This document shows positions 54,064-62,581 of a DNA stretch of 64,000 nt, one piece after another. The DNA comes from JADFDG01 sp965232985 (GTDB taxonomy: Bacteria > Pseudomonadota > Gammaproteobacteria > Pseudomonadales > JADFDG01), in contig CBDDRC010000021.1 of assembly GCA_965232985.1 (NCBI GenBank), positions 12,337 through 76,336 of the forward strand. Direction: 5' to 3'. The first letter of the stretch is position 1; each line of letters starts with the position of its first letter. The translations under genes and the position numbers were made by a program. The notes beneath the pieces are model-generated. The model was not told the DNA's origin and ran no database searches. It saw only the letters and a program-made list of their open reading frames with translations.

Positions 54064-55290
54064 GTGCGCCGCAAAATCCTGCTGCTTGCTGTCTGCTGCT
54101 GGCACGCGTCTATATTCGCTGCGAATCCGGATTTGATCACAGCCGCTCCGGCTGATGTCTGTGCACCGACAGCGGGCTCGTTCACCGGCGCGACAACCGC
54201 GCCCGCTGTCGAACCCGCGTGGTCGCAGCGCCTGATGGACGCACTCACCACCACCACAAATGACCGGGCACAGCAACTGGCGCGTGCGCTGGATCGCGTG
54301 CCCGCCGCTGGCGGCCGCGATCCGCTCGTGGTGCGCGCGCAACTTACGCTGGCGGCATTGATACTCGGGCAGACGCGCGTTACTGATGCGCGCGATGTTC
54401 TGCGGCGCATACCGACCGATACCGAGGCGGCGCTGGATGCAGGATTGCTGATGGCGGAGACGTATGCCATCGATGGCGATGTCGCCGAGGCTGTACGGTG
54501 GAACCTGCGCATCCTGCAGCGTTGGCCGGATGAGCCGGCGGCGCTCGCAGCGCTCATCCAGCGCGCTGGTGCGCTCGGCGAAACTGACCGGCCGACAGCA
54601 ATCGCTGCACTGGGCAATGCGCGTGGGCGGGCACAGGATGCCGCAGACAAGCTGCGCTCTCTCTCGTTACAACTCGGGCAGGATGACTGGTTCGCGCAGT
54701 GGGTTGACGACGGACGCGAGCCGGTACTCGACAGCACAATGGTGGCGCTGTTCTATCGAACATTGGCGAGCAGTGCTTTCCGCACCGCCCGCAGCACGGC
54801 GCTGGCAACGCAAGATATGGCGTGGTGTGCGCGAGAACAATTGGCGCGTCTGGAGCGCATGCGGCAGGATCTTGCCCGTCTGGAAGCCGAGGCGCGCGCA
54901 ACGCTTGTCCCGCTGGAATCCAGGCGGGCGGAAATGCAGGCAAAATACGAGGCACTGCACACACATTATCTTTCCCGCCACGAACAGGATGTGGCGCTGG
55001 GCCGGCAAGTCAACGCCTTGCGCAATGCCCTCGCGCGTGAGGCAGTGGAAATCACGGCGCTGCACGGGGCGCTGGCAGCACTGCCGGCAGCAAACCAGCG
55101 GCTTGCCGCTGAAGCCGGGCGGCTTCGGCAGGTGACAGTGCAAGTCGGCGCGCTGGCGCGCAACGAAGTGGTGGCCATTCTGCGCGCGGTTGTTGTCGAG
55201 CGCGAAGCGGTGCTGCGCGATCTTGCGGGTACGGCAAGCCTTGGCATCGGGGAGCTGCAGGATCCGCTTTATCGGAAGGCGGCGCGATGA
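54064..55290 (+). CDS. exported alpha-helical protein of unknown function
   Basis: 408 aa from a GTG at 54064. Signal peptide (about residues 1-19, ends IFAA), a Thr/Ala-rich linker, then about 150 residues of helix pairs resembling TPR/SEL1-like repeats (ARALDRVPAAGGRDPLVVRAQLTLAALILGQ; AGLLMAETYAIDGDVAEAVRWNLRILQRWPDEPAALAALIQ), then a long coiled coil (about 255-390, rich in Arg, Glu and Ala). No family recognised. It follows rpmG by 42 bp on the same strand, so it may be read with the ribosomal genes or by its own weak promoter. Envelope-associated by prediction. Confidence 0.72.
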   Translation: MRRKILLLAVCCWHASIFAANPDLITAAPADVCAPTAGSFTGATTAPAVEPAWSQRLMDALTTTTNDRAQQLARALDRVPAAGGRDPLVVRAQLTLAALILGQTRVTDARDVLRRIPTDTEAALDAGLLMAETYAIDGDVAEAVRWNLRILQRWPDEPAALAALIQRAGALGETDRPTAIAALGNARGRAQDAADKLRSLSLQLGQDDWFAQWVDDGREPVLDSTMVALFYRTLASSAFRTARSTALATQDMAWCAREQLARLERMRQDLARLEAEARATLVPLESRRAEMQAKYEALHTHYLSRHEQDVALGRQVNALRNALAREAVEITALHGALAALPAANQRLAAEAGRLRQVTVQVGALARNEVVAILRAVVVEREAVLRDLAGTASLGIGELQDPLYRKAAR

Positions 55291-55326
55291 TTCTGAGCAA
55301 CGGCAGGGTTTACCTGGCGCTGCGGT

Positions 55327-56118
55327 TTACTTGAACAACAGCACAATGCCGATCAACACCAGCATGCTTCCCAGCGTCGTGCGCAACACTTTCTCCGGCA
55401 CCCTGAAACCGAATCGGGTGCCCAGCCAGATGCCTGGCAGTGAACCCGCCAGCATGAACGCGAGCATCGTCCAGTCGACGTTGCCGCTGCCGGCATGGCC
55501 GAGGCCGGCCACCAGCGTCAGTGGAATCGCGTAGGCAATGTCGGTGCCGACAATCGCCACCGTTGGCAGCAAGGGGTAGAGCAGGATCAGCAGTGTCGCA
55601 ACGATCGCGCCGGCACCGACCGAGGAGAGCGTCACTGTCACGCCCACCAGTGCACCGAGCAGTACCACCAAGGGTTCGCGCGCCCGGCCATGCAGCCAGT
55701 GGATCACCGGCTCTTCTTCGTGCGTCGCCGCTTTTTTGATCAGTGCCTTGAAGACGGTAAAGCCGCCGGTGACGATGATCATCACCGCCAGCGTTTTCGT
55801 GATTAAGGAGAATTTCAGGCCGCTCTCACCCATCTGCTGCATCGCGTAGAGCGTGATCAGGCAGGCCGGCAGCGAGCCCAGGGCCAGCAGCCCGACGATG
55901 CGCCAGTTCACCGTGCCGCGGGTGCGGTGCAGCCAGACGCCAAAGCTTTTGGTGGCGCAGGCATAGAGCAGGTCGGTGCCGACTGCGAGCGCGGGCTTCA
56001 CGCCGAAGCCCAGGATGAGGATCGGGGTCATCAGCGAGCCGCCACCGACACCGGTGGCGCCCACCATGAAGCCAACCACGAGGCCGGCAATCGTCAAGCC
56101 AAACTGTTCGAAACCCAT
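55327..56118 (-). CDS. TSUP-family (TauE/SafE) sulfite/sulfonate exporter-like permease
   Basis: 263 aa, eight or so membrane helices in two repeats. Repeat motifs GATGVGGGSLMTPILILGFGVKPALAVGTDLLYACATK and TLSSVGAGAIVATLLILLYPLLPTVAIVGTDIAYAI are the two TSUP signatures. The ATG at 56118 (MGFEQFG) is used; an upstream in-frame ATG at 56202 falls in an AT-rich promoter-like stretch (56160-56240). Probable anion (sulfite, sulfonate or similar) transporter; the substrate cannot be told from sequence. Convergent with the unknown gene at 54064. Confidence 0.9.
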   Translation of the reverse strand: MGFEQFGLTIAGLVVGFMVGATGVGGGSLMTPILILGFGVKPALAVGTDLLYACATKSFGVWLHRTRGTVNWRIVGLLALGSLPACLITLYAMQQMGESGLKFSLITKTLAVMIIVTGGFTVFKALIKKAATHEEEPVIHWLHGRAREPLVVLLGALVGVTVTLSSVGAGAIVATLLILLYPLLPTVAIVGTDIAYAIPLTLVAGLGHAGSGNVDWTMLAFMLAGSLPGIWLGTRFGFRVPEKVLRTTLGSMLVLIGIVLLFK

Positions 56119-56243
56119 GACGCGCGGCCGCCTGCCCGGATCGGCAAACAAGGAAGATGTGGCCGGCACGATATAGAACTTACATATGCCAGAAAAGAAC
56201 AATTTAGGATTAGCGATATAACCAAAAATAGGTTTGCAGCACG

Positions 56244-56831
56244 CTATGTGGTTTCCCGGATGAACAGCGAGTAGCAGACCTGACCGGCTTGCTGTTGTCG
56301 GTGCAGGCGCCAGGAGGCGGGAGTTGCCGCGGGATCGGGCGTCGTTTCCGACTCGACGTAGATCGCCGAGCCGTGGCGCAGGAAGCCGTTATTCTCAAGG
56401 CCGGCACTCGCCGGTGCGAGCAGGCCGCGATGAAACGGCGGATCGAGGAAGACGATGTCGAACGGCGCCGTCGCGCGGGTGGCGACAAAGTCCATGGCGT
56501 CACACTTGACGATTTGACCACGGGCACCGGTCAGCGCGCTGAGTTCGCGCGCCAATTGTGCGCAGACGATTGCCGACTGATCGATCAGCACGGCCTCGTG
56601 CGCGCCACGCGAAAGTGCTTCGAAGGCAAGTGCCCCGCTGCCGGCAAACAGGTCGAGTACGCGGGCATCGCGCACCTCGTGCATCAGCCAGTTGAACAGT
56701 GTTTCGCGCACGCGCGCTGGCGTCGGCCGCAGCCCTTCACTGTCGGGGAAATGGATCTTGCGCCCGCGCCAGCGACCGCCGATCAGACGGACTGTGTTTT
56801 GTGTCGATGCTGCGCGGCCGCCGTGTTTCAA
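56244..56831 (-). CDS. rsmD: 16S rRNA (guanine966-N2)-methyltransferase
   Basis: 195 aa. VRLIGGRWRGRKIHFPDSEGLRPTPARVRETLFNWL is the RsmD N-terminus; SAM loop VLDLFAGSGALAFEALSRGA and catalytic motif DIVFLDPPFHRGL (DPPF). Its start overlaps the upstream M16 gene stop (ATGA), so M16-M16-rsmD form one transcription unit. This order beside divergent ftsY is widespread in gammaproteobacteria. Confidence 0.96.
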   Translation of the reverse strand: MKHGGRAASTQNTVRLIGGRWRGRKIHFPDSEGLRPTPARVRETLFNWLMHEVRDARVLDLFAGSGALAFEALSRGAHEAVLIDQSAIVCAQLARELSALTGARGQIVKCDAMDFVATRATAPFDIVFLDPPFHRGLLAPASAGLENNGFLRHGSAIYVESETTPDPAATPASWRLHRQQQAGQVCYSLFIRETT

Positions 56832-58369
56832 GGCGATTTGTGTGGTGCAGAGGGCTGTGATGTCGGCGCCGCCTGTGCCGCTGCGGGTTGCGCCGGCGTG
56901 ATTTCGGGCGTCGGTTTTTCCGGGCCCAGCGTCAGGATGATCAGACGGTCGGCAGGCACATGGCGGGCAAACGCCAGGCGAACATCCTCGCGACTGGCTT
57001 GTTCAATACGGGCGACTTGCTGCTCAGGATAGTCGTCCGGCAAGTTATAGAAACCAATCATGCCGAGGGTACCGACGATCGCCTGGTTGCCGGCCAGTTG
57101 CAGTGGGTAGCCACCGACCAACTGCCGGCGCGCATCGTCGAGTTGCGCTTGCGTCGGGCCGTCCTTGATAAAACGGCGCAGCGTGTCGAGCGACACGCCG
57201 AGTGCTGCACCGGCCACCTCGTTGCGCGTCTGCAAATTGATGACGAACGGGCCGGCTGCGCGCATGCCCTGGAAGGAACTGCCGACCGAATACGCAAGAC
57301 CGCGCTGGTTGCGGATTTCTTCCGCCAGCAGGGAGTTGAGCCCGTTGCCGCCGAGAATCTCGTTGGCGATCGATAGCGCTGCCTCGTCAGGATCGGCACG
57401 TTGCAACGCCGGCAAACCGATGAAGGCATGCGTTTGCTGCGAATCGAACTTGACATGGTAGTGGCCGCCTTTTGAATCCGGCGGTGGTGGCAGCTTCGGT
57501 GCCGGCTCGCCGGCCGCTAGTGCAGTTGAAATTTGCGTGGCGATCTGCTCGGCGCGGGCACGATCAACGGCGCCGGTTATCGCGATGACGGCGTTGCGGG
57601 CAACGTAATAGCGCCCGTGGAAGGCCTTGAGATCCTCAACACGGACGGCCCGCACACTGGCGACGGTTCCTTCCGGTGGTGTTGCGTAAGGGTGTACGAG
57701 GTAGAGCGCGGCCATGAAAGAGCGCGCGGCGATGGTCGCTGGCTCCTCTTCATCGCGCTCCAGACCAACCAGGATCTGATTACGGATCCGCTCCAACGAA
57801 TCGCGCGGGAATGACGGGTGCGAGAGAGCGTCGGTGAACAGTTCCAGCGCGGGTGTTGCCAGCTCGGCACGGGTCAACGTACGCAGCTCGACGACAGCCA
57901 TGTCGCGATAGGAAGACGCACTGAACTGTGCGCCGACTTTCTCGAAGCCGTTGTTGATGGCATCGACACTGCGTGTTGTTGTGCCCTCGCCGATCATGGC
58001 GCTGGTGAAACGCGCCAGGCCGGCCAGGCCGCCGTCACGCGCTGCGCCGCCATCGAAGACCACGCGCACGTCAAGCATCGGCAGCTCCGGCGCCGGCACA
58101 AAATAAACACGTGCGCCATTGGCGGTTTGCCAGCGCAGCAAGGCAAGGTGCGGGCGTGAAACAGGCGTTTTTTCCAGGGCAGCAACGGTGTCGACAACGC
58201 TGACGCCACCCGCAGCAGCAGAGGACACGGCAGTACGGGAGTTTTCATCGCCAGGCAGGCGGGCAAGCTGCCAGGTAATGAATGCGCCCAGCATGATCAG
58301 CACCGCAAGCAGGAGCAGGGTGGTGTTGTCGCGCGCGATGCGGTTCAGAAAGCGAGGCATCGCCATCAC
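56828..58369 (-). CDS. M16-family protein lacking the zinc motif (non-catalytic partner)
   Basis: 513 aa. N-terminal signal-anchor (about residues 16-35), two M16 domains, and a Pro/Ala/Gln-rich tail of about 30 residues. Where M16 peptidases have HxxEH this protein has LARFTSAM (118-125), so it cannot bind catalytic zinc there. The second-half substrate-binding segment is kept (IRNQRGLAYSVGSSFQGM, with the R-x-x-Y pattern). The pair with the active M16 gene immediately upstream recalls alpha/beta pairs such as mitochondrial processing peptidase. ATGA overlaps at both ends. Confidence 0.92.
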   Translation of the reverse strand: MMAMPRFLNRIARDNTTLLLLAVLIMLGAFITWQLARLPGDENSRTAVSSAAAGGVSVVDTVAALEKTPVSRPHLALLRWQTANGARVYFVPAPELPMLDVRVVFDGGAARDGGLAGLARFTSAMIGEGTTTRSVDAINNGFEKVGAQFSASSYRDMAVVELRTLTRAELATPALELFTDALSHPSFPRDSLERIRNQILVGLERDEEEPATIAARSFMAALYLVHPYATPPEGTVASVRAVRVEDLKAFHGRYYVARNAVIAITGAVDRARAEQIATQISTALAAGEPAPKLPPPPDSKGGHYHVKFDSQQTHAFIGLPALQRADPDEAALSIANEILGGNGLNSLLAEEIRNQRGLAYSVGSSFQGMRAAGPFVINLQTRNEVAGAALGVSLDTLRRFIKDGPTQAQLDDARRQLVGGYPLQLAGNQAIVGTLGMIGFYNLPDDYPEQQVARIEQASREDVRLAFARHVPADRLIILTLGPEKPTPEITPAQPAAAQAAPTSQPSAPHKSP

Positions 58370-59724
58370 TCCTTGCCATTGTTTTGCGTGGGCATGATCT
58401 GCGCAACCGTGAGCCGGTTGTTTACCAGCCAGGTGCGCGCGACGCGCATGACATCATTAGCGGTTACCTTCATGATGTTGTCGGCCCAGGTGTCCTTGAG
58501 ACGCCAGTCGTAACCGGTGGCGGCGAGCGCGCCGATCAATTGCGCCTGCCCGGAGAGCGAATCCTGCTGGTATATGAGTTCGGCGACAACCTGCGCCTTG
58601 ACGCGCGCCAACTCATCCTCCGTGGGTGGTTTCTCGCGCAGCGCTTCGACAACTTCGCGCACAGCTTTCTTCAGCTCATCAAGCGAGCGGCCGCTGGCGG
58701 GCACGGCGTGCACATGGAACAGGCTGTCGCCGCGGTCGAGCGCGTTGTAGCTGGCGCCCGCAGCCGAAGCAACCTTGCGGTTGCGCACCAACTCGCGTTC
58801 GAAACGCGCGCTCATGCCGCCGTCGAGTACACCTGCGAGCACCGACAATGCCCATGCATCGTTGCTCGTGGTGTTCGCAGTCATCAGGCTGGGCACGTTC
58901 CAGGTCATGGCCAGCGTCGGGATGCGCACCGGTACTGTGATGGTGAGTTCGCGCAGACCAGGATTGTCCGGAATGCGCGGTACCGATACCGGTTGCACGT
59001 GGCGCGATTTCAGCGGCCCAAAATATTGCTCCGCCTGGTGCAGTGCGGTATCGGCAGATATGTCGCCGACGATGACCAGCACGGCATTGTTCGGGGCGTA
59101 CCAGGTGTCGTACCAGTCGCGCAGTGCTGCCGTGGTGATATTGGCCAGATCGCTCGGCCAGCCGATTACCGGTTGCCCGGGTGGTGTGCCGAGAAAGGCG
59201 ACTGCGCGAATTTTTTCCCAGGCCGCCGAAGACGGGTTGTCCTCGATGCGCATGCGCCGCTCTTCACGCACCACTTCGATTTCCTTGCGGAACTCGTTGT
59301 CGTCGAGCACCAGTTGGCGCATCCGGTCAGCTTCCAGTGCCAGTGCCAGCGCCATGCGGGACTTGTCGTAATACTGGTAATAGCCGGTGTAGTCAGCGGT
59401 GGTGAAGGCATTGTGCTCGCCGCCGAAACGGCCGACCAGCTTGGCCAGCTCGCCCGGGCCGACATCACGGGTGCCCTTGAACATCATGTGCTCGAGCACA
59501 TGCGAAATGCCGGTCAGGCCGGGTGGTTCGTAAGTGGAACCGACGCGGTACCAGACCTGCGTCATCACCACCGGTGCGCGGTGATCTTCCTGCACGATAA
59601 CCTGCAGGCCGTTGGCAAGCGTCTTTTCCTGCGCCGCCGCCGCGGCAGAAGACGCAGCGAAAGTCGCCGCGCCAGACAGGGAAAAGGCAAGCAGGAGGAT
59701 GAGGCGTTGCAATGTGATTCGCAT
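58366..59724 (-). CDS. M16-family zinc peptidase (catalytic partner)
   Basis: 452 aa from the ATG at 59724. Signal peptide (residues 1-24), then the inverted zinc motif HVLEH (His75, Glu78, His79) with the downstream third-ligand Glu region (EVVREERRMRIEDNP), and a second M16 domain (RFERELVRNRKVASAAGASYNAL). Predicted periplasmic peptidase acting with the inactive partner encoded directly downstream. Starts 98 bp from divergent ftsY. Confidence 0.94.
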   Translation of the reverse strand: MRITLQRLILLLAFSLSGAATFAASSAAAAAQEKTLANGLQVIVQEDHRAPVVMTQVWYRVGSTYEPPGLTGISHVLEHMMFKGTRDVGPGELAKLVGRFGGEHNAFTTADYTGYYQYYDKSRMALALALEADRMRQLVLDDNEFRKEIEVVREERRMRIEDNPSSAAWEKIRAVAFLGTPPGQPVIGWPSDLANITTAALRDWYDTWYAPNNAVLVIVGDISADTALHQAEQYFGPLKSRHVQPVSVPRIPDNPGLRELTITVPVRIPTLAMTWNVPSLMTANTTSNDAWALSVLAGVLDGGMSARFERELVRNRKVASAAGASYNALDRGDSLFHVHAVPASGRSLDELKKAVREVVEALREKPPTEDELARVKAQVVAELIYQQDSLSGQAQLIGALAATGYDWRLKDTWADNIMKVTANDVMRVARTWLVNNRLTVAQIMPTQNNGKE

Positions 59725-59822
59725 GGCTGGCAATGATACGATAGCGGCCCGCGAGTTTGCCTGATATTGCCCGCGCGCAGCGTGGTATTTCCCGTTGTCG
59801 CTGCCCGGCCGGTCACGAGCCC

Positions 59823-60908
59823 ATGACATCTCCCGACGATACCGCTGCTGCCAACATTCCCGGGCCGTCCTTGTTTCCGGACGGCCTTGATCCCGATGCA
59901 CCGACCTTGCCGCACGGCATTCCGGCCATCACCGACGCGCAACTGGCGGCTGTGGCCGTCAAGCCGCAGGATGCCGGAGCGGATGGCGGCAGCTTTTTTG
60001 CACGCATGAAGGCCGGGTTGGCAAAAACGCGGGCTGCGTTTGCTACCGGTATCGTCAATGTGCTGGTCGGCAAGAAGGAAATCGACGACGAGATTTTCGA
60101 AGAAATCGAGACGCAACTGCTGGTGGCCGATGTCGGCATTGATGCAACACGGCGCATCATCGACAACCTGACCGGCCGGGTCGGCCGCAAGGAACTGATC
60201 GACGCCGATGCGCTGTACGATGCGCTGCAGGAGGAGTTGGCGAATCTGCTGGCGCGTGTCGAGGTGCCGCTGGTTATTGCGCGCGACAAGCAACCGTTTG
60301 TGGTGCTGGTCGTCGGCGTCAACGGTGCAGGCAAAACAACGACCATCGGCAAACTGGCGAAGCGCCAGCTTGGCGAAGGTCGCAGCGTGGTGCTGGCGGC
60401 TGGCGATACCTTCCGGGCAGCGGCGGTCGAGCAGTTGCAGGTATGGGGCGAGCGCAATAACGTGCCGGTAATCGCGCAACATACCGGCGCTGATTCGGCC
60501 AGCGTGATTTTCGATGCGTTGTCTGCTGCGCAGGCACGGCACACTGATCTGCTGATCGCGGACACCGCAGGTCGCCTGCAGAACAAGGCCGGCTTGATGG
60601 AGGAGTTGCGCAAGGTGAAGCGGGTCATGGGCAAGCTTGACGCTGGCGCGCCGCACGAGGTGCTGTTGGTGATCGACGCCGGTACTGGCCAGAATGCGAT
60701 CAGTCAGGTGCGTGAGTTCCACGAGGCTGTCGGCCTTACCGGTTTGGTTGTCACCAAGCTCGACGGTACCGCCAAGGGCGGCATTGTCTTTGCGCTTGCC
60801 GAAAAATTCGGCATTCCCATTCGCTATATCGGCGTTGGCGAAAAAATTGACGACCTGCGCGTGTTCAACGCGCAGGAGTTCGTCGCCGCGCTGTTCGCTG
60901 CCGAGTAA
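59823..60908 (+). CDS. ftsY: signal recognition particle receptor FtsY
   Basis: 361 aa. Short acidic/proline-rich N-terminal A region (about 1-55, much shorter than E. coli FtsY), N helices (about 58-140) and the G domain: P-loop GVNGAGKTTTIGKLAK (165-180), AGDTFRAAAVEQL, DTAGRLQNK, and TKLDGTAKGG. Docks ribosome-nascent chain-SRP complexes at the membrane. The ATG at 59823 is chosen because the open frame before it is promoter-like. First gene of ftsY-ftsE-ftsX. Confidence 0.97.
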   Translation: MTSPDDTAAANIPGPSLFPDGLDPDAPTLPHGIPAITDAQLAAVAVKPQDAGADGGSFFARMKAGLAKTRAAFATGIVNVLVGKKEIDDEIFEEIETQLLVADVGIDATRRIIDNLTGRVGRKELIDADALYDALQEELANLLARVEVPLVIARDKQPFVVLVVGVNGAGKTTTIGKLAKRQLGEGRSVVLAAGDTFRAAAVEQLQVWGERNNVPVIAQHTGADSASVIFDALSAAQARHTDLLIADTAGRLQNKAGLMEELRKVKRVMGKLDAGAPHEVLLVIDAGTGQNAISQVREFHEAVGLTGLVVTKLDGTAKGGIVFALAEKFGIPIRYIGVGEKIDDLRVFNAQEFVAALFAAE

Positions 60909-60921
60909 CAGAGGGCGCGCG

Positions 60922-61632
60922 ATGATCGTTTTCGACCGCGTCGGCAAGAAATATGACAACGGCCACGAAGCACTGAAGGCCGTCAGCTTCGTGCTGCCGC
61001 CCGGGCAGATGACCTTCCTCACCGGGCATTCCGGGGCCGGAAAATCGACGATCCTCAAACTCATTTTGCTGATGGAGCGGGCCTCTGCCGGCGCCATCAC
61101 CGTCAATGGCATGAACCTCGCGCAGGCTGGCCGCAGCCGGATTCCGCTGCTGCGGCGCTCGATCGGCATGGTGCATCAGAACCATCATCTGCTGTTTGAT
61201 CGCAGCGTTTTTGACAACGTTGCGCTGCCGCTGCTGATAGCCGGTTTTCGTCAGCCTGACATCGATCGGCGCGTGCGTGCCGCCCTCGACAAGGTTGGCC
61301 TGCTCGGCAAGGAAACGCTCACACCGTTGATGTTGTCCGGCGGTGAGCAGCAGCGGGTTGGTATCGCCCGCGCCGTGGTCAATCGCCCGCCAGTGCTGCT
61401 CGCCGATGAGCCGTCCGGCAACCTTGATTCGACGCTCGCTGCAGACATCATGGATATCTTCGAGGAATTTTCCCGGGTCGGCACCTCGGTATTAATTGCT
61501 ACGCACGACCTCGCACTGATTGCGCGCTATCGTCATCGCCTGTTGACGCTGCGCGCGGGCGAGCTGGTGCAGGATGTTGGCACCGAGGCGGCGCAGTGGC
61601 TTGACGGTGAAGGTGATGCCGATGGTCCTTGA
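60922..61632 (+). CDS. ftsE: cell-division ABC ATPase FtsE
   Basis: 236 aa. Walker A GHSGAGKST (residues 35-43), Q-loop MVHQNHHLLFD, signature LSGGEQQRVGIARA, Walker B VLLADEPSGNLD and H-loop IATHDLAL. GAGGGCG lies before the ATG at 60922, 13 bp after ftsY. FtsEX is a mechanotransducer that activates EnvC-amidase peptidoglycan hydrolysis; an envC gene is present in this same window. Overlaps ftsX by 11 bp. Confidence 0.97.
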   Translation: MIVFDRVGKKYDNGHEALKAVSFVLPPGQMTFLTGHSGAGKSTILKLILLMERASAGAITVNGMNLAQAGRSRIPLLRRSIGMVHQNHHLLFDRSVFDNVALPLLIAGFRQPDIDRRVRAALDKVGLLGKETLTPLMLSGGEQQRVGIARAVVNRPPVLLADEPSGNLDSTLAADIMDIFEEFSRVGTSVLIATHDLALIARYRHRLLTLRAGELVQDVGTEAAQWLDGEGDADGP

Positions 61633-62581
61633 TCGTCGTGGCGGCGCGTCGGTGGTCGAGTTGCGTTGGCGCGACCGCTTCAGTGCCGCGCTTGATCACC
61701 ACCAAGCCAGTGCGCGTGCCGCCATGCAGCGCATGCTTGGCAACTGGATAACCGCATTGATGACTGTGCTGGTGATCGCAGTCGCGCTCAGTCTGCCGGC
61801 GATGCTTTATATCGTGCTCGACAACGTGCGTACACTTGCCGGTCATATTGACGGGCAGGCACAAATCTCGCTGTTCCTGCAGCTGGATGTGGACGAAAAC
61901 GCGCAGCGTCAGTTGGCCGATCGCCTCGCCAGGCGTGCCGATGTCGCCCGGGTAGAGGTGATTACACGCGATGCAGCACTTGCCGAGTTTCGCGAGCATT
62001 CCGGGTATGCCGAAGTGTTGCAGATGATCGACGGCAATCCATTGCCGGGTGTTGTCGTCGTGCTGCCAAAAGTGGTCGCTGAGGCGGCGACCTTGCGCAG
62101 TGCGCTGGCGCGCGAGCCGCAAGTGGACATCGCGCAACTCGACAGCCTCTGGCTACAGAAGCTCGCGGCAATGCTTGCCATCGGCGAGCGGCTGGCGCAG
62201 GCACTCGCGGTGGCGTTTGCGCTGGTGGTGCTGCTGGTGGTGGTGAGTACCATCCGTCTGGCGATTGAAGGCCGCCGTGAGGAAATCCTGGTGGTGAAGC
62301 TGGTTGGTGCCACCGATGCTTTCGTCCGCCGCCCCTTCCTCTACACCGGGCTGTGGTTCGGTTTTGCCGGCGCGCTGGTGGCGGTGGCGTTGGTCGGGGC
62401 TCTGGTGTGGTGGGTCGCCGCCCCGGTGGCGACGCTGGTCAACCTTTACGGATCGACTTTCACGCTCACCGGCTTGGGTTTCGCCGGCGCGTCGGTGCTG
62501 GTGTTGGCTGGCGCCTCGCTGGGTCTTGGTGGCGCCTGGGTAGCGGTGGCCCGCCATCTGCGGGATGTTGAGCCTCGCTAA
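61622..62581 (+). CDS. ftsX: cell-division permease FtsX
   Basis: 319 aa. Cytoplasmic N-terminus, TM1 (about residues 42-66, ITALMTVLVIAVALSLPAMLYIVL), a periplasmic loop of about 110 residues (EnvC-binding in E. coli), then three C-terminal helices typical of FtsX (AVAFALVVLLVVVSTIRLAIEGRREEILVVKLVGATDAFVRRPFLYTG). ATG at 61622 chosen for the AAGGTG site; 61616 is too near. The stop codon TAA (62579-62581) is immediately followed, in the same frame, by RHS-type coding sequence; rpoH, which follows ftsX in most relatives, is missing. Confidence 0.96.
   Translation: MVLDRRGGASVVELRWRDRFSAALDHHQASARAAMQRMLGNWITALMTVLVIAVALSLPAMLYIVLDNVRTLAGHIDGQAQISLFLQLDVDENAQRQLADRLARRADVARVEVITRDAALAEFREHSGYAEVLQMIDGNPLPGVVVVLPKVVAEAATLRSALAREPQVDIAQLDSLWLQKLAAMLAIGERLAQALAVAFALVVLLVVVSTIRLAIEGRREEILVVKLVGATDAFVRRPFLYTGLWFGFAGALVAVALVGALVWWVAAPVATLVNLYGSTFTLTGLGFAGASVLVLAGASLGLGGAWVAVARHLRDVEPR

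Noticed and set aside
59565..61169. A 534-codon reverse frame across ftsY and ftsE
   Set aside because: Antisense to two essential genes with intact GTPase/ATPase motifs; composition not protein-like.
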